From: JAAYGT01 sp050252075
GTDB taxonomy: Bacteria; Pseudomonadota; Gammaproteobacteria; Burkholderiales; Burkholderiaceae_B
DNA length: 48,054 bases
Direction: 5' to 3'
Assembly (NCBI GenBank): GCA_050252075.1
Contig: JBFWLP010000013.1
Span: 1-48,054, forward strand
Shown here: positions 16,526-25,491 of the stretch, one piece after another
Numbering within the stretch: position 1 is the stretch's first letter
How the letters are laid out: each line of letters starts with the position of its first letter
The notes under the pieces: generated by a model
Told to the model about the DNA's origin: nothing
Database searches by the model: none
Seen by the model: only the letters and a program-made list of their open reading frames with translations
Made by a program: the position numbers and the translations under genes

Positions 16526-17390
16526 CGGTTTTCTCCTGAGCGTCGCCCGGCATCACCCCGCTTACGCGCAACACCAGAAAATGCCGGTGCCGTTCGGGGT
16601 GAGATACGGGGGAGACGACCGCCTGTGCAAACCCCGACGAGGCGTCGCGCTGCACCGTATCGACGACCCCCACCGACAAGCCGGCGGGGAACAAGCCGCC
16701 AATACCGCTGGTGATGAGTGTATCACCGGGCTGAAGATCGACATCGGCGCTCAGATAACGCACTTCGACCTTGCCCGATGCGTTGCCGCCAAAAGCAATA
16801 AGCCGTAAGCCGTTGCGCAACACCTGGACGGGAATGGAAACTTTGTCGTCGGTGAGCAGAGCCGCCTCGGAGGTAAACGGCGTAACCCGGACGATTTGCC
16901 CGACAACCCCGCCTTCGTCGATCACCGGCATGCCCGGCTGTATGCCGCTGGCCGACCCCTTGTTGAATATGAGATGCCGCGAGAAGGCGTTGGCCGGCTC
17001 GTACAGCACCTGAACGGCCACCGACGGCTGTGTGACGGCCTCGGCCACATCGAGAAGCCGCCGCAGCTGCTCGTTCTCGGCCGCCAGCTGGGCGGCGTGC
17101 GTTGCAAGCTGTGCCAGCTCGATGCGCTGTTGCTGCAGGGACTCTTTTTCAGAACGGGCTTCGTCGACGGCGTCGACCCAGTCGCTGACGCGCTCAACGG
17201 CGTCGCGCGGGGCGAACATGACCCGCTGGAACGGATAAATGACCACCGACACCGCCTTGCGCGCAGGCTCAAGAACCTGCCAGCCGGTATCCACCACCAT
17301 CAGGACCAGAGCCGCCACCACCAGCGCAAACAGCTTGAGCTCAGCCGTCGGGCCCCGCCGAAAGAGTCGGATCGTGCCGGATTCTCGCAT
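16506..17390 (-). CDS. mreC: Rod-shape determining protein MreC
   Basis: Periplasmic scaffold of the elongasome that activates PBP2. A single membrane helix lies near residues 20-38. A coiled coil follows at about 65-115, rich in Glu, Gln and Leu. The beta-barrel domain has the family landmarks NKGSASGIQPGMPVI and TSGIGGLFPAGLSVG. At 294 aa the length is normal. It begins 12 bases after the mreB stop. The C-terminal tail after the barrel is short, hydrophilic and probably flexible. Confidence 0.95.
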   Translation of the reverse strand: MRESGTIRLFRRGPTAELKLFALVVAALVLMVVDTGWQVLEPARKAVSVVIYPFQRVMFAPRDAVERVSDWVDAVDEARSEKESLQQQRIELAQLATHAAQLAAENEQLRRLLDVAEAVTQPSVAVQVLYEPANAFSRHLIFNKGSASGIQPGMPVIDEGGVVGQIVRVTPFTSEAALLTDDKVSIPVQVLRNGLRLIAFGGNASGKVEVRYLSADVDLQPGDTLITSGIGGLFPAGLSVGVVDTVQRDASSGFAQAVVSPVSHPERHRHFLVLRVSGVMPGDAQEKTDGAQAN

Positions 17391-17402
17391 GGCGCGGGCA
17401 GA

Positions 17403-18446
17403 TTAGTCGTAGATGAATACGGTACCCAGCCGCTCAAGATGCTCAAGCGCCTCACCGCACCCGCGCACCACACACGTTAAGGGATCTTCGGCCACCAAGA
17501 CGGGCAATCCGGTTTCTTCCTGCAGCAGACGGTCGAGGTCATGCAACAGTGCCCCCCCGCCGGTTAACGCAATGCCTTTGTCGGTGATATCGGCGCCGAG
17601 CTCGGGCGGCGTCTGTTCGAGCGCCGTTTTGACCGCCGAGACGATCTGGTTCAGGGGATCGGTCAGCGATTCGAGAATTTCATTGGAAGACACCGTGAAG
17701 CTGCGGGGCACGCCTTCAGACAAATTCCGGCCCTTGACTTCGATTTCACGGATTTCAGACCCGGGGAAAGCCGAGCCGATTTCCTTCTTGATGTATTCGG
17801 CGGTAGGCTCGCCGATAAGCATGCCGTAGTTGCGGCGGATATAGTTGATGATGGCCTCGTCGAACTTGTCGCCCCCAACCCGCACCGAACCCTTGTACAC
17901 CATGCCGCCCAGGGAAATGATAGCCACTTCCGTGGTGCCTCCGCCGATGTCGACCACCATGGAACCGCTGGCATCGGACACCGCCAGGCCCGCACCGATG
18001 GCGGCCGCCATGGGCTCTTCGATAAGAAACACCTGGCTGGCCCCCGCGCCGAGCGCCGATTCGCGAATGGCGCGGCGCTCGACCTGCGTGGACCCGCAGG
18101 GTACGCAGACGATGATACGGGGGCTGGGTGCAAACATGCTGCGCGGGTGCACCATGCGGATAAACTGCTTGAGCATCTGCTCGGTGACGGTGAAGTCGGC
18201 GATGACCCCGTCTTTCATGGGGCGAATGGCCTCGATGTTGCCGGGCACGCGCCCCAGCATCTGTTTCGCTTCGTGGCCAACCGCCTGAATGATTTTTTTG
18301 CCGCTGGGGCCACCTTCGTGACGAATGGCTACGACCGACGGCTCATCGAGCACAATACCCTTGCCACGAACATAAATGAGGGTATTGGCGGTACCAAGGT
18401 CGATCGCCATATCGGAGGAGAAATAACTGCGGAGAAATCCGAACAT
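17403..18446 (-). CDS. mreB: Actin-like rod-shape protein MreB
   Basis: Bacterial actin homologue that forms membrane-bound filaments and orients sidewall synthesis. The phosphate-1 motif is MAIDLGTANT near residue 13, phosphate-2 is MVVDIGGGTTEVA and the adenosine motif is LTGGGALL. An N-terminal MFGFLRSYFSS segment likely forms the amphipathic membrane-binding helix. The length of 347 aa is standard. It heads the mreBCD-mrdA-rodA unit. The leader upstream is AT-rich (TTTTCTAAAATTC about 20 bases before the ATG) but no confident promoter was assigned. It diverges from gatC. Confidence 0.98.
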   Translation of the reverse strand: MFGFLRSYFSSDMAIDLGTANTLIYVRGKGIVLDEPSVVAIRHEGGPSGKKIIQAVGHEAKQMLGRVPGNIEAIRPMKDGVIADFTVTEQMLKQFIRMVHPRSMFAPSPRIIVCVPCGSTQVERRAIRESALGAGASQVFLIEEPMAAAIGAGLAVSDASGSMVVDIGGGTTEVAIISLGGMVYKGSVRVGGDKFDEAIINYIRRNYGMLIGEPTAEYIKKEIGSAFPGSEIREIEVKGRNLSEGVPRSFTVSSNEILESLTDPLNQIVSAVKTALEQTPPELGADITDKGIALTGGGALLHDLDRLLQEETGLPVLVAEDPLTCVVRGCGEALEHLERLGTVFIYD

Positions 18447-18570
18447 GGGCGCTCAGTGATGTAAGAATTTTAGAAAATCTTCGCGGAAAATCGCGGCATC
18501 GGGCGCAACACAACAACGCGCAAGCACGTATGCGGGAAATGGCGAATGAGTTAAGCCAACTATGATAACT

Positions 18571-18576
18571 TATAAT
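18571..18576 (+). promoter_or_regulatory. Probable -10 of the gatCAB promoter
   Basis: A perfect TATAAT lies in the 244-base gap between divergent mreB and gatC, about 115 bases before the gatC ATG. The -35 is weak (TGAGTT at 18547-18552, 18-base spacing), so the start point is a guess. Confidence 0.45.
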
Positions 18577-18690
18577 TCCCCCAGGATAGGGCTGAGTTAA
18601 AGCCTATTATGTACTGTTACCCGTCTTTTGAACCCGTAACACTTTCTCCGGGTTCCGGATGCGGCCTTTCCTTTGGATCGCAAATTACCC

Positions 18691-18999
18691 ATGGCAATTA
18701 CCGAGCACGACGTCGTACGGATCGCGAAGCTTGCGCGCATTGAACTGTCAGACGGCCAGGTGGCGCACACGCGCACCGAGCTGAACGGCATTCTTGGGCT
18801 CATTGAACAACTGCAGGCCGTTGATACCCACGGCATTGTTCCCATGGCCCACCCCCTGGAAGCACATCAAACCATAGCATTGCGCCTGCGCGACGATGCG
18901 GCATTGCCCACCGGCACCCTCGAACAGCGTGATGCCCTGATGCGCAATGCCCCCGCCGTCCAGGCCGGGCTTTTTCTGGTTCCCACGGTGATCGAATAA
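18691..18999 (+). CDS. gatC: Aspartyl/glutamyl-tRNA amidotransferase subunit C
   Basis: Small subunit that stabilises the GatCAB complex, which converts misacylated Asp-tRNA(Asn) or Glu-tRNA(Gln) to the amide form. The 102-aa protein has the family start ITEHDVVRIAKLARIELS (shown in part) and the later LREDxA-like patch LRLRDDAA. ATG at 18691 fits the family start; a TTG six codons upstream is possible but unnecessary. It lies seven bases before gatA and is the first gene of the gatCAB unit. Confidence 0.95.
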   Translation: MAITEHDVVRIAKLARIELSDGQVAHTRTELNGILGLIEQLQAVDTHGIVPMAHPLEAHQTIALRLRDDAALPTGTLEQRDALMRNAPAVQAGLFLVPTVIE

Positions 19000-19006
19000 A
19001 CACACC

Positions 19007-20536
19007 ATGCCAACGACTCCTCTTCATCAAGAATTTGCCGACCTGACAGCCGTCGCCCACGCCTTGCGTGCCGGCAAGGTCAGCGCGCGCGAACTGGCTC
19101 AAAGCGCGCTGGCGGCGGCGCAGGCCGACACCCTGAACGTCTTTGTCGATATCCAGCCTGAACTCACGCTTGCCCAGGCCGACGCCGCCGACCAGCGGCT
19201 GGCCGACGGATCGGCCACGCTGCTGACCGGCGTTCCTGTCGCCCACAAAGATATTTTCGTCACCGAAGGCTGGCGCACCACGGCAGCGAGCCGCATGCTC
19301 CACAACTACGTCAGCCCCTTCGATGCCACGGTCGTACGCCTGCTGAAACAGGCCGGTGCCGTATCCATCGGCAAGCTCAATTGCGACGAATTCGCCATGG
19401 GCTCGGGCAACGAAAACTCCCACTTCGGTCCGGCGCGAAACCCCTGGAACCCCAACGTCGTTCCGGGCGGCTCGTCGGGGGGCTCGGCAGCCGCGGTGGC
19501 GGCCGGCATGGTCATGGCCAGCACCGGCACCGATACCGGTGGTTCGGTACGCCAGCCGGCAGCGCTGTGCGGCGTCACCGGCATCAAGCCAACGTACGGC
19601 ACCGTGTCACGCTATGGCATGATTGCCTTCGGCTCCAGCCTGGATCAGGCCGGCCCGCTTGCCCGCAGCGCCCGCGATCTGGTGGAACTGCTGGATGCCA
19701 TCAGCGGCTTCGACCCTCGCGACTCCACCAGCCTGGAGCACTGCGACGGCACCGGAAACACCGCCGGTCGCGTCAGGCAGCAGTTTGAACAGCATGCCAC
19801 GCACTTCAACGCGCAAGGTGCGCGCCCGCTTGACGGGCTGCGTATCGGCGTGCCTGAAGAGTATTTCGGTGACGGCTTGTCACCCGATGTTGCCGCCGCC
19901 GTTGAGCAGGCCATCCAGGCCTTCGAATCGCTGGGAGCCCGGCGGGTTGCCGTTTCCCTGCCGCGCACGCAACTGGCCATTCCCACCTATTACGTCATTG
20001 CCCCGGCCGAAGCGTCCAGCAACCTGTCGCGCTACGATGCGGTCCGTTACGGCCACCGCACCGGGAACTATCGCGACCTGGCCGAAATGACCGCGCGCTC
20101 GCGCGCCGAAGGGTTCGGCAACGAGGTCAAACGGCGCATCATGATCGGTACCTATGTGTTGTCGCATGGCTACTACGATGCCTACTATTTGCAGGCCCAG
20201 CGGGTACGCCGCATGATCGTCGACGATTTCCAGCGCGCCTTTGCCGACCAATGCGACGTCATCATGGGGCCGGTTACACCGTCCGTTGCCAAACCCATCG
20301 GCGAGAACCGCGACGACCCCACCGCCGACTGGCTGGCCGACGTCTACACCCTGGGCGTCAGCCTGGCAGGCCTGCCCGCCATGTCGGTTCCCTGCGGCTT
20401 TGGCGGCAACCAGGGCAACTTGCCCGTCGGCCTTCAGATTATCGGCAACTATTTCCAGGAAGGCCGATTGCTGGCCATAGCCGATCGCTATCAGCACATC
20501 ACCGACTGGCACCAACGCACACCGGAACTTGCATAA
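19007..20536 (+). CDS. gatA: Aspartyl/glutamyl-tRNA amidotransferase subunit A
   Basis: Glutaminase subunit that releases ammonia for tRNA amidation. It belongs to the amidase-signature family, with Lys81 in AHKD, the cis-Ser at 156 in GGSSGGS and the nucleophile Ser180 in TGGSVRQPA. These are each two positions beyond the corresponding S. aureus residues. Length is 509 aa; known GatA proteins are about 485-510. The stop codon overlaps the gatB ATG by one base. Confidence 0.97.
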   Translation: MPTTPLHQEFADLTAVAHALRAGKVSARELAQSALAAAQADTLNVFVDIQPELTLAQADAADQRLADGSATLLTGVPVAHKDIFVTEGWRTTAASRMLHNYVSPFDATVVRLLKQAGAVSIGKLNCDEFAMGSGNENSHFGPARNPWNPNVVPGGSSGGSAAAVAAGMVMASTGTDTGGSVRQPAALCGVTGIKPTYGTVSRYGMIAFGSSLDQAGPLARSARDLVELLDAISGFDPRDSTSLEHCDGTGNTAGRVRQQFEQHATHFNAQGARPLDGLRIGVPEEYFGDGLSPDVAAAVEQAIQAFESLGARRVAVSLPRTQLAIPTYYVIAPAEASSNLSRYDAVRYGHRTGNYRDLAEMTARSRAEGFGNEVKRRIMIGTYVLSHGYYDAYYLQAQRVRRMIVDDFQRAFADQCDVIMGPVTPSVAKPIGENRDDPTADWLADVYTLGVSLAGLPAMSVPCGFGGNQGNLPVGLQIIGNYFQEGRLLAIADRYQHITDWHQRTPELA

Positions 20537-21990
20537 TGGAATGGGAAATTGTTATCGGCCTGGAAACCCACACCCAGCTTTCCACCGAATCCAAGATTTT
20601 TTCAACGAGCAGCACCCGCTTCGGCGCGGCTCCCAACACGCAAGCCAACGAAATCGACATGGCCTTGCCCGGCAGCCTGCCGGTCATGAACCGCGGCGCC
20701 GTCGAGCGCGCCATCCAGTTCGGTCTGGCGGTGGGCGCCCATATTGCTCCCCGCTCTATTTTTGCGCGTAAAAACTATTTCTATCCCGACCTTCCCAAAA
20801 ACTACCAGATCAGCCAGTTCGAGATTCCGGTCGTCCAGGGGGGAACGATCCGGTTTTTCCTGGGCGAGCAGGAAAGAACCGTCTATCTTACCCGCGCCCA
20901 CCTTGAAGAAGACGCCGGCAAATCCCTGCACGAAAACTTCACCGGCCCGCACGGTGAGTCCTCCACGGGAATCGATCTGAACCGGGCCGGCACCCCCTTG
21001 CTGGAAATCGTGTCAGAGCCGGAAATGCGCTCGGCCGCCGAAGCCGTCGCCTACGCCCGCGCCCTGCACAGTCTGGTGGTATGGCTGGGCATCTGCGACG
21101 GCAATATGCAGGAAGGATCGTTCCGGGTCGACGCCAACGTATCGGTACGCCCCAAAGGCCAGAAAGAGTTCGGCACCCGCACCGAAGTGAAGAACGTGAA
21201 CTCCTTCCGCTTTCTGGAGCGGGCCATTCTGTTCGAGGCGCGCCGCCAGATCGAACTGATCGAAGACGGTGGCAAGGTGGTGCAGGAAACGCGCCTTTAC
21301 GACGCCGACAACGACGAAACCCGCAGCATGCGCAGCAAGGAAGACGCGCACGACTACCGTTATTTCCCCGACCCCGATCTGCCACCGCTGGTCATCACTC
21401 CCGACTGGATTGAACGGGTGAAGGCCGGCATGCCCGAGCTGCCGTCCGAAAAGCGTGCCCGTTTCGAGTCGGAACTGGGCCTGAGCGCCTACGACGCGGC
21501 GCAAATCACCCTTAGTCGCGCCATGGCCGACTATTTCGAATCGGTGGCGGCGGCGCTGCCGGCCGGGCAAGCCAAGCTGGGTGCAAACTGGGTGCTTGGC
21601 GAGCTGTCGGCCGCTTTGAACCGTCACGAGCTGGACATCAGCCAAAGCCCTGTCGCCCCCGGGGCCCTGGCCGCCCTGATCGGCCGCATTATCGACGGCA
21701 CCATTTCCAACAAAATGGCCCGCGACGTCTTTGCGGCCATGTGGGAAGGCGAGAACGGAGGCGATCCCGACGCGGTCATTCAGGCCCGCGGACTAAAGCA
21801 AATCAGTGACTCGGGCGCCATCGGTGCCATGATCGACGAGGTACTGGCCGCCCACCCGGCCATTGTCGAGGAATACAAGGCCGGCAAGCAGAAAGCCTTC
21901 AACTCGCTGGTGGGTCAGGTCATGAAAGCGGCCAAGGGCAAAGCCAACCCCCAGCAGGTCAATGATTTGCTGAAAGAAAAACTGGGGTGA
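20536..21990 (+). CDS. gatB: Aspartyl/glutamyl-tRNA amidotransferase subunit B
   Basis: Kinase and tRNA-binding subunit that activates the carboxylate on the misacylated tRNA and transfers ammonia from GatA. The N-terminus has the diagnostic GLETHTQL. The cradle domain contains RKNYFYPDLPKNYQISQFE (shown in part) and the DANVSVRP segment. A YqeY-like helical tail after about residue 330 contacts the tRNA elbow. ATG at 20536 gives 484 aa and overlaps the gatA stop. The same frame is open upstream inside gatA but that part is not coding. It is the last gene of the unit, followed by a hairpin. Confidence 0.97.
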   Translation: MEWEIVIGLETHTQLSTESKIFSTSSTRFGAAPNTQANEIDMALPGSLPVMNRGAVERAIQFGLAVGAHIAPRSIFARKNYFYPDLPKNYQISQFEIPVVQGGTIRFFLGEQERTVYLTRAHLEEDAGKSLHENFTGPHGESSTGIDLNRAGTPLLEIVSEPEMRSAAEAVAYARALHSLVVWLGICDGNMQEGSFRVDANVSVRPKGQKEFGTRTEVKNVNSFRFLERAILFEARRQIELIEDGGKVVQETRLYDADNDETRSMRSKEDAHDYRYFPDPDLPPLVITPDWIERVKAGMPELPSEKRARFESELGLSAYDAAQITLSRAMADYFESVAAALPAGQAKLGANWVLGELSAALNRHELDISQSPVAPGALAALIGRIIDGTISNKMARDVFAAMWEGENGGDPDAVIQARGLKQISDSGAIGAMIDEVLAAHPAIVEEYKAGKQKAFNSLVGQVMKAAKGKANPQQVNDLLKEKLG

Positions 21991-21995
21991 CACCA

Positions 21996-22020
21996 CGTCG
22001 GGCGCATGCATGGCCCGACG
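21996..22020. terminator. Hairpin between gatB and pyrE
   Basis: CGTCGGGC (21996-22003) pairs perfectly with GCCCGACG (22013-22020) around a 9-base loop, six bases past the gatB stop. It lacks a T run. Between two convergent genes it probably protects or helps terminate transcripts from either side. Confidence 0.45.
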
Positions 22021-22030
22021 CCGGCAAACC

Positions 22031-22058
22031 CACCCCGTTTACACCCCGTTTACACCCC
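22031..22058. repeat. 11-base tandem repeat at the pyrE stop codon
   Basis: The unit ACCCCGTTTAC occurs twice in a row and begins a third time (ACCCCGTA). On the minus strand this repeats the last pyrE codons and the stop as GGGGTGTAAAC, leaving a second in-line copy of Gly-Val-stop-like sequence just beyond the real stop. Confidence 0.7.
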
Positions 22059-22721
22059 GTATCTGGCCCGGTAGGCCGCCACCGCATCGTGGTGGCCGGC
22101 CAGCTCGGGGCTGTTTTCCAGCAACGCCATGATGTCGGACAGCGAGGCAATGCTGACCACCGGAATACCATACGTTGCCGCCACCTGCTCAACGGCCGAA
22201 CGTTCCGTCAGCGCCTCGTCGGGCCCTGCCCGCTCCATGCGATCCAGCGCGATCAGCACAGCCGCCGGCTCGGCACCGGCGGCGCGGATAATGTCGACGG
22301 ACTCGCGCACCGACGTTCCCGCGGTAATCACGTCATCGATAATCACCACACGACCGGCCAGAGGCGCCCCCACCAAGGTACCGCCCTCGCCATGATCTTT
22401 GGCCTCTTTGCGATTGAACGCAAACGGAATATCGCGGCCATGCATCGCCGGGTGATCGGCCAAGGCCACGGCGGTCGTTGCCGCCAGTGGAATGCCCTTG
22501 TAAGCCGGCCCGAACAGCATGTCGAATTGCAGACCCGAATCTACCAATGCCTGCGCGTAAAACTGCGCCAGCCGGCCCACACTGCGCCCGCTGTTGAACA
22601 GGCCTGCGTTAAAAAAATAGGGGCTCATACGGCCCGACTTAACCTTGAACTGGCCGAAGCGCAGAACGCCTTGATCGAGAGAAAAACGAACGAACTCACT
22701 TCGATTGAATGTACTGGACAT
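22050..22721 (-). CDS. pyrE: Orotate phosphoribosyltransferase
   Basis: Pyrimidine pathway enzyme that joins orotate and PRPP to make orotidine monophosphate. The PRPP loop VVIIDDVITAGTS is diagnostic. FNAGLFNSG near residue 38 and FGPAYKGIPLA are further PyrE features. At 223 aa the length is standard. It is transcribed towards gatB, ends inside a short tandem repeat and has no operon partners. The gene diverges from the exonuclease III gene, with a 147-base gap in which no clear promoter could be fixed. Confidence 0.96.
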   Translation of the reverse strand: MSSTFNRSEFVRFSLDQGVLRFGQFKVKSGRMSPYFFNAGLFNSGRSVGRLAQFYAQALVDSGLQFDMLFGPAYKGIPLAATTAVALADHPAMHGRDIPFAFNRKEAKDHGEGGTLVGAPLAGRVVIIDDVITAGTSVRESVDIIRAAGAEPAAVLIALDRMERAGPDEALTERSAVEQVAATYGIPVVSIASLSDIMALLENSPELAGHHDAVAAYRARYGV

Positions 22722-22868
22722 AGCCCCTACCCGGATTCCCGGTACCTGTTATTGATCAACACACGTATTATCCAACATCACGGGCGCCGCGTTGCAGCCC
22801 GCACGCTCGCTGATCATGTCCTGCGTGCGGTACAGTACAGGCTGTCTGCCACGGAATCGTTTCTATCT

Positions 22869-23660
22869 ATGCTTCGCATTATTTCTGCCAACCTCAACGG
22901 CATACGCTCGGCCACCCGCAAAGGCTTTTTCGACTGGCTGCCGGCCCAGCACGCCGACTTCATCTGCCTTCAGGAACTGAAGGCGCAGGCTGCCGACTTG
23001 ACGGCTGAAATGATCAATCCCGACGGCTACTACGGCTACTTCCACTACGCCGAGAAAAAAGGCTACAGCGGCGTGGGCATTTACGCCCGGCAGCAGCCCC
23101 TGCAAGTCATTGAAGGCCTGGGCGTCCCCGAAATCGATGCCGAAGGGCGGTATATCGAGCTGGTGTACGACACCTTCTCGATCATTTCGGTGTATCTGCC
23201 ATCGGGCTCCAGCGGCGATCACCGGCAAGACATGAAGTTTGTCTTCATGGAACATTTCTTTGCCCACCTGAAACAGCTGGCGCAGGCGGGACGCAATGTC
23301 GTACTGTGCGGCGACTGGAACATCGCCCACAAGGAAATTGATCTGAAGAACTGGAAAGGAAACCTGAAGAACAGCGGCTTCCTGCCTGAAGAGCGGGCCT
23401 GGCTGACCCGTGTGTTTGACGAACTGGGCTGGGTCGATGTGTACCGGCGGCTTTATCCCGACGCCACGGGCGAGGCCTACACCTGGTGGAGCAACCGCGG
23501 CCAGGCCTGGGCAAACAACGTGGGATGGCGCATTGACTACCAGATCGCCACCCCCGCCATTGCACAGACAGCCACGCAGGCCAGCATTTACAAACAGGAA
23601 AGGTTCAGCGATCACGCCCCGCTGATTATCGATTACGCCGCCACGGTTCAGGCCGGCTGA
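22869..23660 (+). CDS. xthA: Exodeoxyribonuclease III-family AP endonuclease
   Basis: Cuts DNA at abasic sites and removes 3'-blocking groups during base excision repair. The metal-binding Glu sits in LQELKAQ. The GDWNIAHKEIDLKN segment carries the active-site Asp and Asn, and FSDHAPL holds the terminal Asp-His pair. ATG at 22869 begins at the conserved LRIISANLNGIRSA; the frame is open for 290 codons upstream but this is non-coding and antisense to pyrE. Length is 263 aa. Whether it is the XthA or the ExoA subtype cannot be settled by eye. Its neighbours do not form an operon with it. Confidence 0.93.
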   Translation: MLRIISANLNGIRSATRKGFFDWLPAQHADFICLQELKAQAADLTAEMINPDGYYGYFHYAEKKGYSGVGIYARQQPLQVIEGLGVPEIDAEGRYIELVYDTFSIISVYLPSGSSGDHRQDMKFVFMEHFFAHLKQLAQAGRNVVLCGDWNIAHKEIDLKNWKGNLKNSGFLPEERAWLTRVFDELGWVDVYRRLYPDATGEAYTWWSNRGQAWANNVGWRIDYQIATPAIAQTATQASIYKQERFSDHAPLIIDYAATVQAG

Positions 23661-23680
23661 ACCGCCGTCGGGTGGCCTGA

Positions 23681-24130
23681 TCAGCCTTCCGGCAACCCCG
23701 CCTGCTGACGCTGGCGCAACCAGTTTTCAAGCTCGGTCGTCGGCAACATGGTCACATCGACCGTATACGACTGATTGATGCGAGGCCGGGTGAGCGCCGA
23801 CAGGCGGCTCGACAACAGCCCCAGAAACGGGCTCGACACGGCAAGAATCAGCGAATTGTAACTACCCTTCACCCGCCCCTGGTCCAGCGCATCGGCCACC
23901 TGCTGCGCAAACTTTTCCCGCTGATGCTCCTTGGGGTAATGCCTGGGGGCCAGGCCGGCACGCCCGGCAATCGACTGACCGACACTGGCCCCGTCAATGT
24001 CATGATCACGCAAACGGTTGTCCGGATTCGCCAGGCACATCTGCTCGCGCAAGGGCTCGGTAATGGCATCCCAAGCGTAAACAAGGATCTTCGACCCATT
24101 GCCCACCACCACCCAATATTTCGCCTTCAT
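23681..24130 (-). CDS. Host attachment-family protein
   Basis: Matches the pattern of the "protein required for attachment to host cells" family first described in plant-associated bacteria; its biochemical role is unknown. The 149-aa protein opens with a beta-strand-rich YWVVVGNGSKILVYAWD, has the PREHQREKFAQ-like stretch KEHQREKFAQQVADALDQG, and a middle SLILAVSSPFLGLLSSRL. No signal peptide is visible, so it is probably cytoplasmic despite the family name. ATG at 24130 is the start that begins at the family N-terminus. It is a single gene between an exonuclease gene and an AmpG-like gene, and context gives no function. Confidence 0.75.
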   Translation of the reverse strand: MKAKYWVVVGNGSKILVYAWDAITEPLREQMCLANPDNRLRDHDIDGASVGQSIAGRAGLAPRHYPKEHQREKFAQQVADALDQGRVKGSYNSLILAVSSPFLGLLSSRLSALTRPRINQSYTVDVTMLPTTELENWLRQRQQAGLPEG

Positions 24131-24232
24131 GGCACCACCTCGCTCCCGGTCTGTGACAGCCCATGATAGGAGGGAGCGCAACCGCCGAACAATGGGCCAA
24201 ACAGTGGAGTTACCGCCTGTGACAGGCCGACG

Positions 24233-25468
24233 CTAGTCGCGCTCGTCGAGCAGTCTGATTTCATGGCGCCGCCACCACAGCAGCGCCAGGCCCGGCAGCG
24301 CAATGAGCACGGTGAACACGAAGAAAAGCGGCCAGCCTGCGGCTTCCACCATGGGCGGCGTCAATGGCCCGGCCAGGTAGGTTCTTCCCACTGCCGACAA
24401 GGCCGAAAGCAGCGCAAACTGTGTGGCGGAAAACTGCTGGTTGCACAGCCCCATGAGCAATGCCACAAACGCAGCGGTGCCCAGGCCGCCGCACAGATTT
24501 TCCAGGCCGACGACCAGGGCCATGAAAGGCACATAGGGCGGCGAAACGGCCAGCGCCCAATATCCCAGGTTGGACACGGCCTGCAACAGGCCAAACAACA
24601 TCAAGGAGCGGTACAGGCCCAGACGCGCCATGATCACGCCCCCGGCGAGCGCGCCCACGATGGTGGCCGCCAGGCCGAACACCTTGTTGATGGTTCCCAC
24701 TTCGGACACAGTGAAGCCGGCCCCGCGAAGCAGAAAGGTCGTTGAAAGTGCCCCCGCAAACGCGTCGCCCAGCTTGTAAAGAACTATGAGCAACAACAGC
24801 TCGACCGCCCCCCGCCGACTGAAAAACTCGACCAGGGGCTCGACGACGGCACTGCGCAGCGACCGGGGTGCCTGCGCCACGATTTCCGGCTCGGGCGCCA
24901 GCATTGTGGCCAAGGCGCACACCGCCATGAACGCCCCCATCAGAAAATACATGTTCCCCCAGCCCAGCCATTGATCGGCAATGATCAAGGCCAGCCCGCC
25001 GGAAACAATCATGGCAAGCCGATATCCCAGCACTTTCAGCGCCGCGCCGGCGGCGCGCTCGTGCTTGCGCAGGACATCTGTGCTGTAGGCATCGAAGGCG
25101 ATATCCTGGGTGGCGGACAAAAAGGCCACAAAAACCGCCAGCGCAGCCAGCATCGCCAGACTGGCACCGGGGTTGAACAACCCCATGGCGGCAATGGCGG
25201 CGGCCAGCAATAACTGGGTAAGCAGTATCCATCCTCGGCGGCGCCCCAGCACCGGCACCGCATAACGGTCGATCAGCGGAGCCCACAGAAACTTGACGGT
25301 GTACGCGGTACCGATGAGCGTCAGAAAACCTATGCTTTGCAGCGATACATTTTCAATAGTGGCCCATGCCTGCAAAGTACCGCCGGTGAGCGCCAGGGGC
25401 AGCCCGCTGGCAAACCCCAGCACCAGCAGGGGGAACACGCGTGGACTGGCATAGACGGAGCTGGACAA
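24233..25468 (-). CDS. AmpG-like muropeptide MFS permease
   Basis: Inner-membrane transporter of the major facilitator superfamily resembling AmpG, which imports GlcNAc-anhydroMurNAc muropeptides for cell-wall recycling and so influences AmpC induction. The 411-aa protein has about 12 membrane helices. Family landmarks are FASGLPLALTGGTLQAW in helix 1, KFLWAPLIDRY, and the ATQDIAFDAYSTDVL segment. E. coli AmpG has 14 helices and 491 aa, so this is the shorter form common in other proteobacteria. It follows metW on the same strand by 23 bases and may be read through from metX-metW. Confidence 0.85.
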   Translation of the reverse strand: MSSSVYASPRVFPLLVLGFASGLPLALTGGTLQAWATIENVSLQSIGFLTLIGTAYTVKFLWAPLIDRYAVPVLGRRRGWILLTQLLLAAAIAAMGLFNPGASLAMLAALAVFVAFLSATQDIAFDAYSTDVLRKHERAAGAALKVLGYRLAMIVSGGLALIIADQWLGWGNMYFLMGAFMAVCALATMLAPEPEIVAQAPRSLRSAVVEPLVEFFSRRGAVELLLLIVLYKLGDAFAGALSTTFLLRGAGFTVSEVGTINKVFGLAATIVGALAGGVIMARLGLYRSLMLFGLLQAVSNLGYWALAVSPPYVPFMALVVGLENLCGGLGTAAFVALLMGLCNQQFSATQFALLSALSAVGRTYLAGPLTPPMVEAAGWPLFFVFTVLIALPGLALLWWRRHEIRLLDERD

Positions 25469-25491
25469 AGCGATGGCGACACCTTTGGGAT

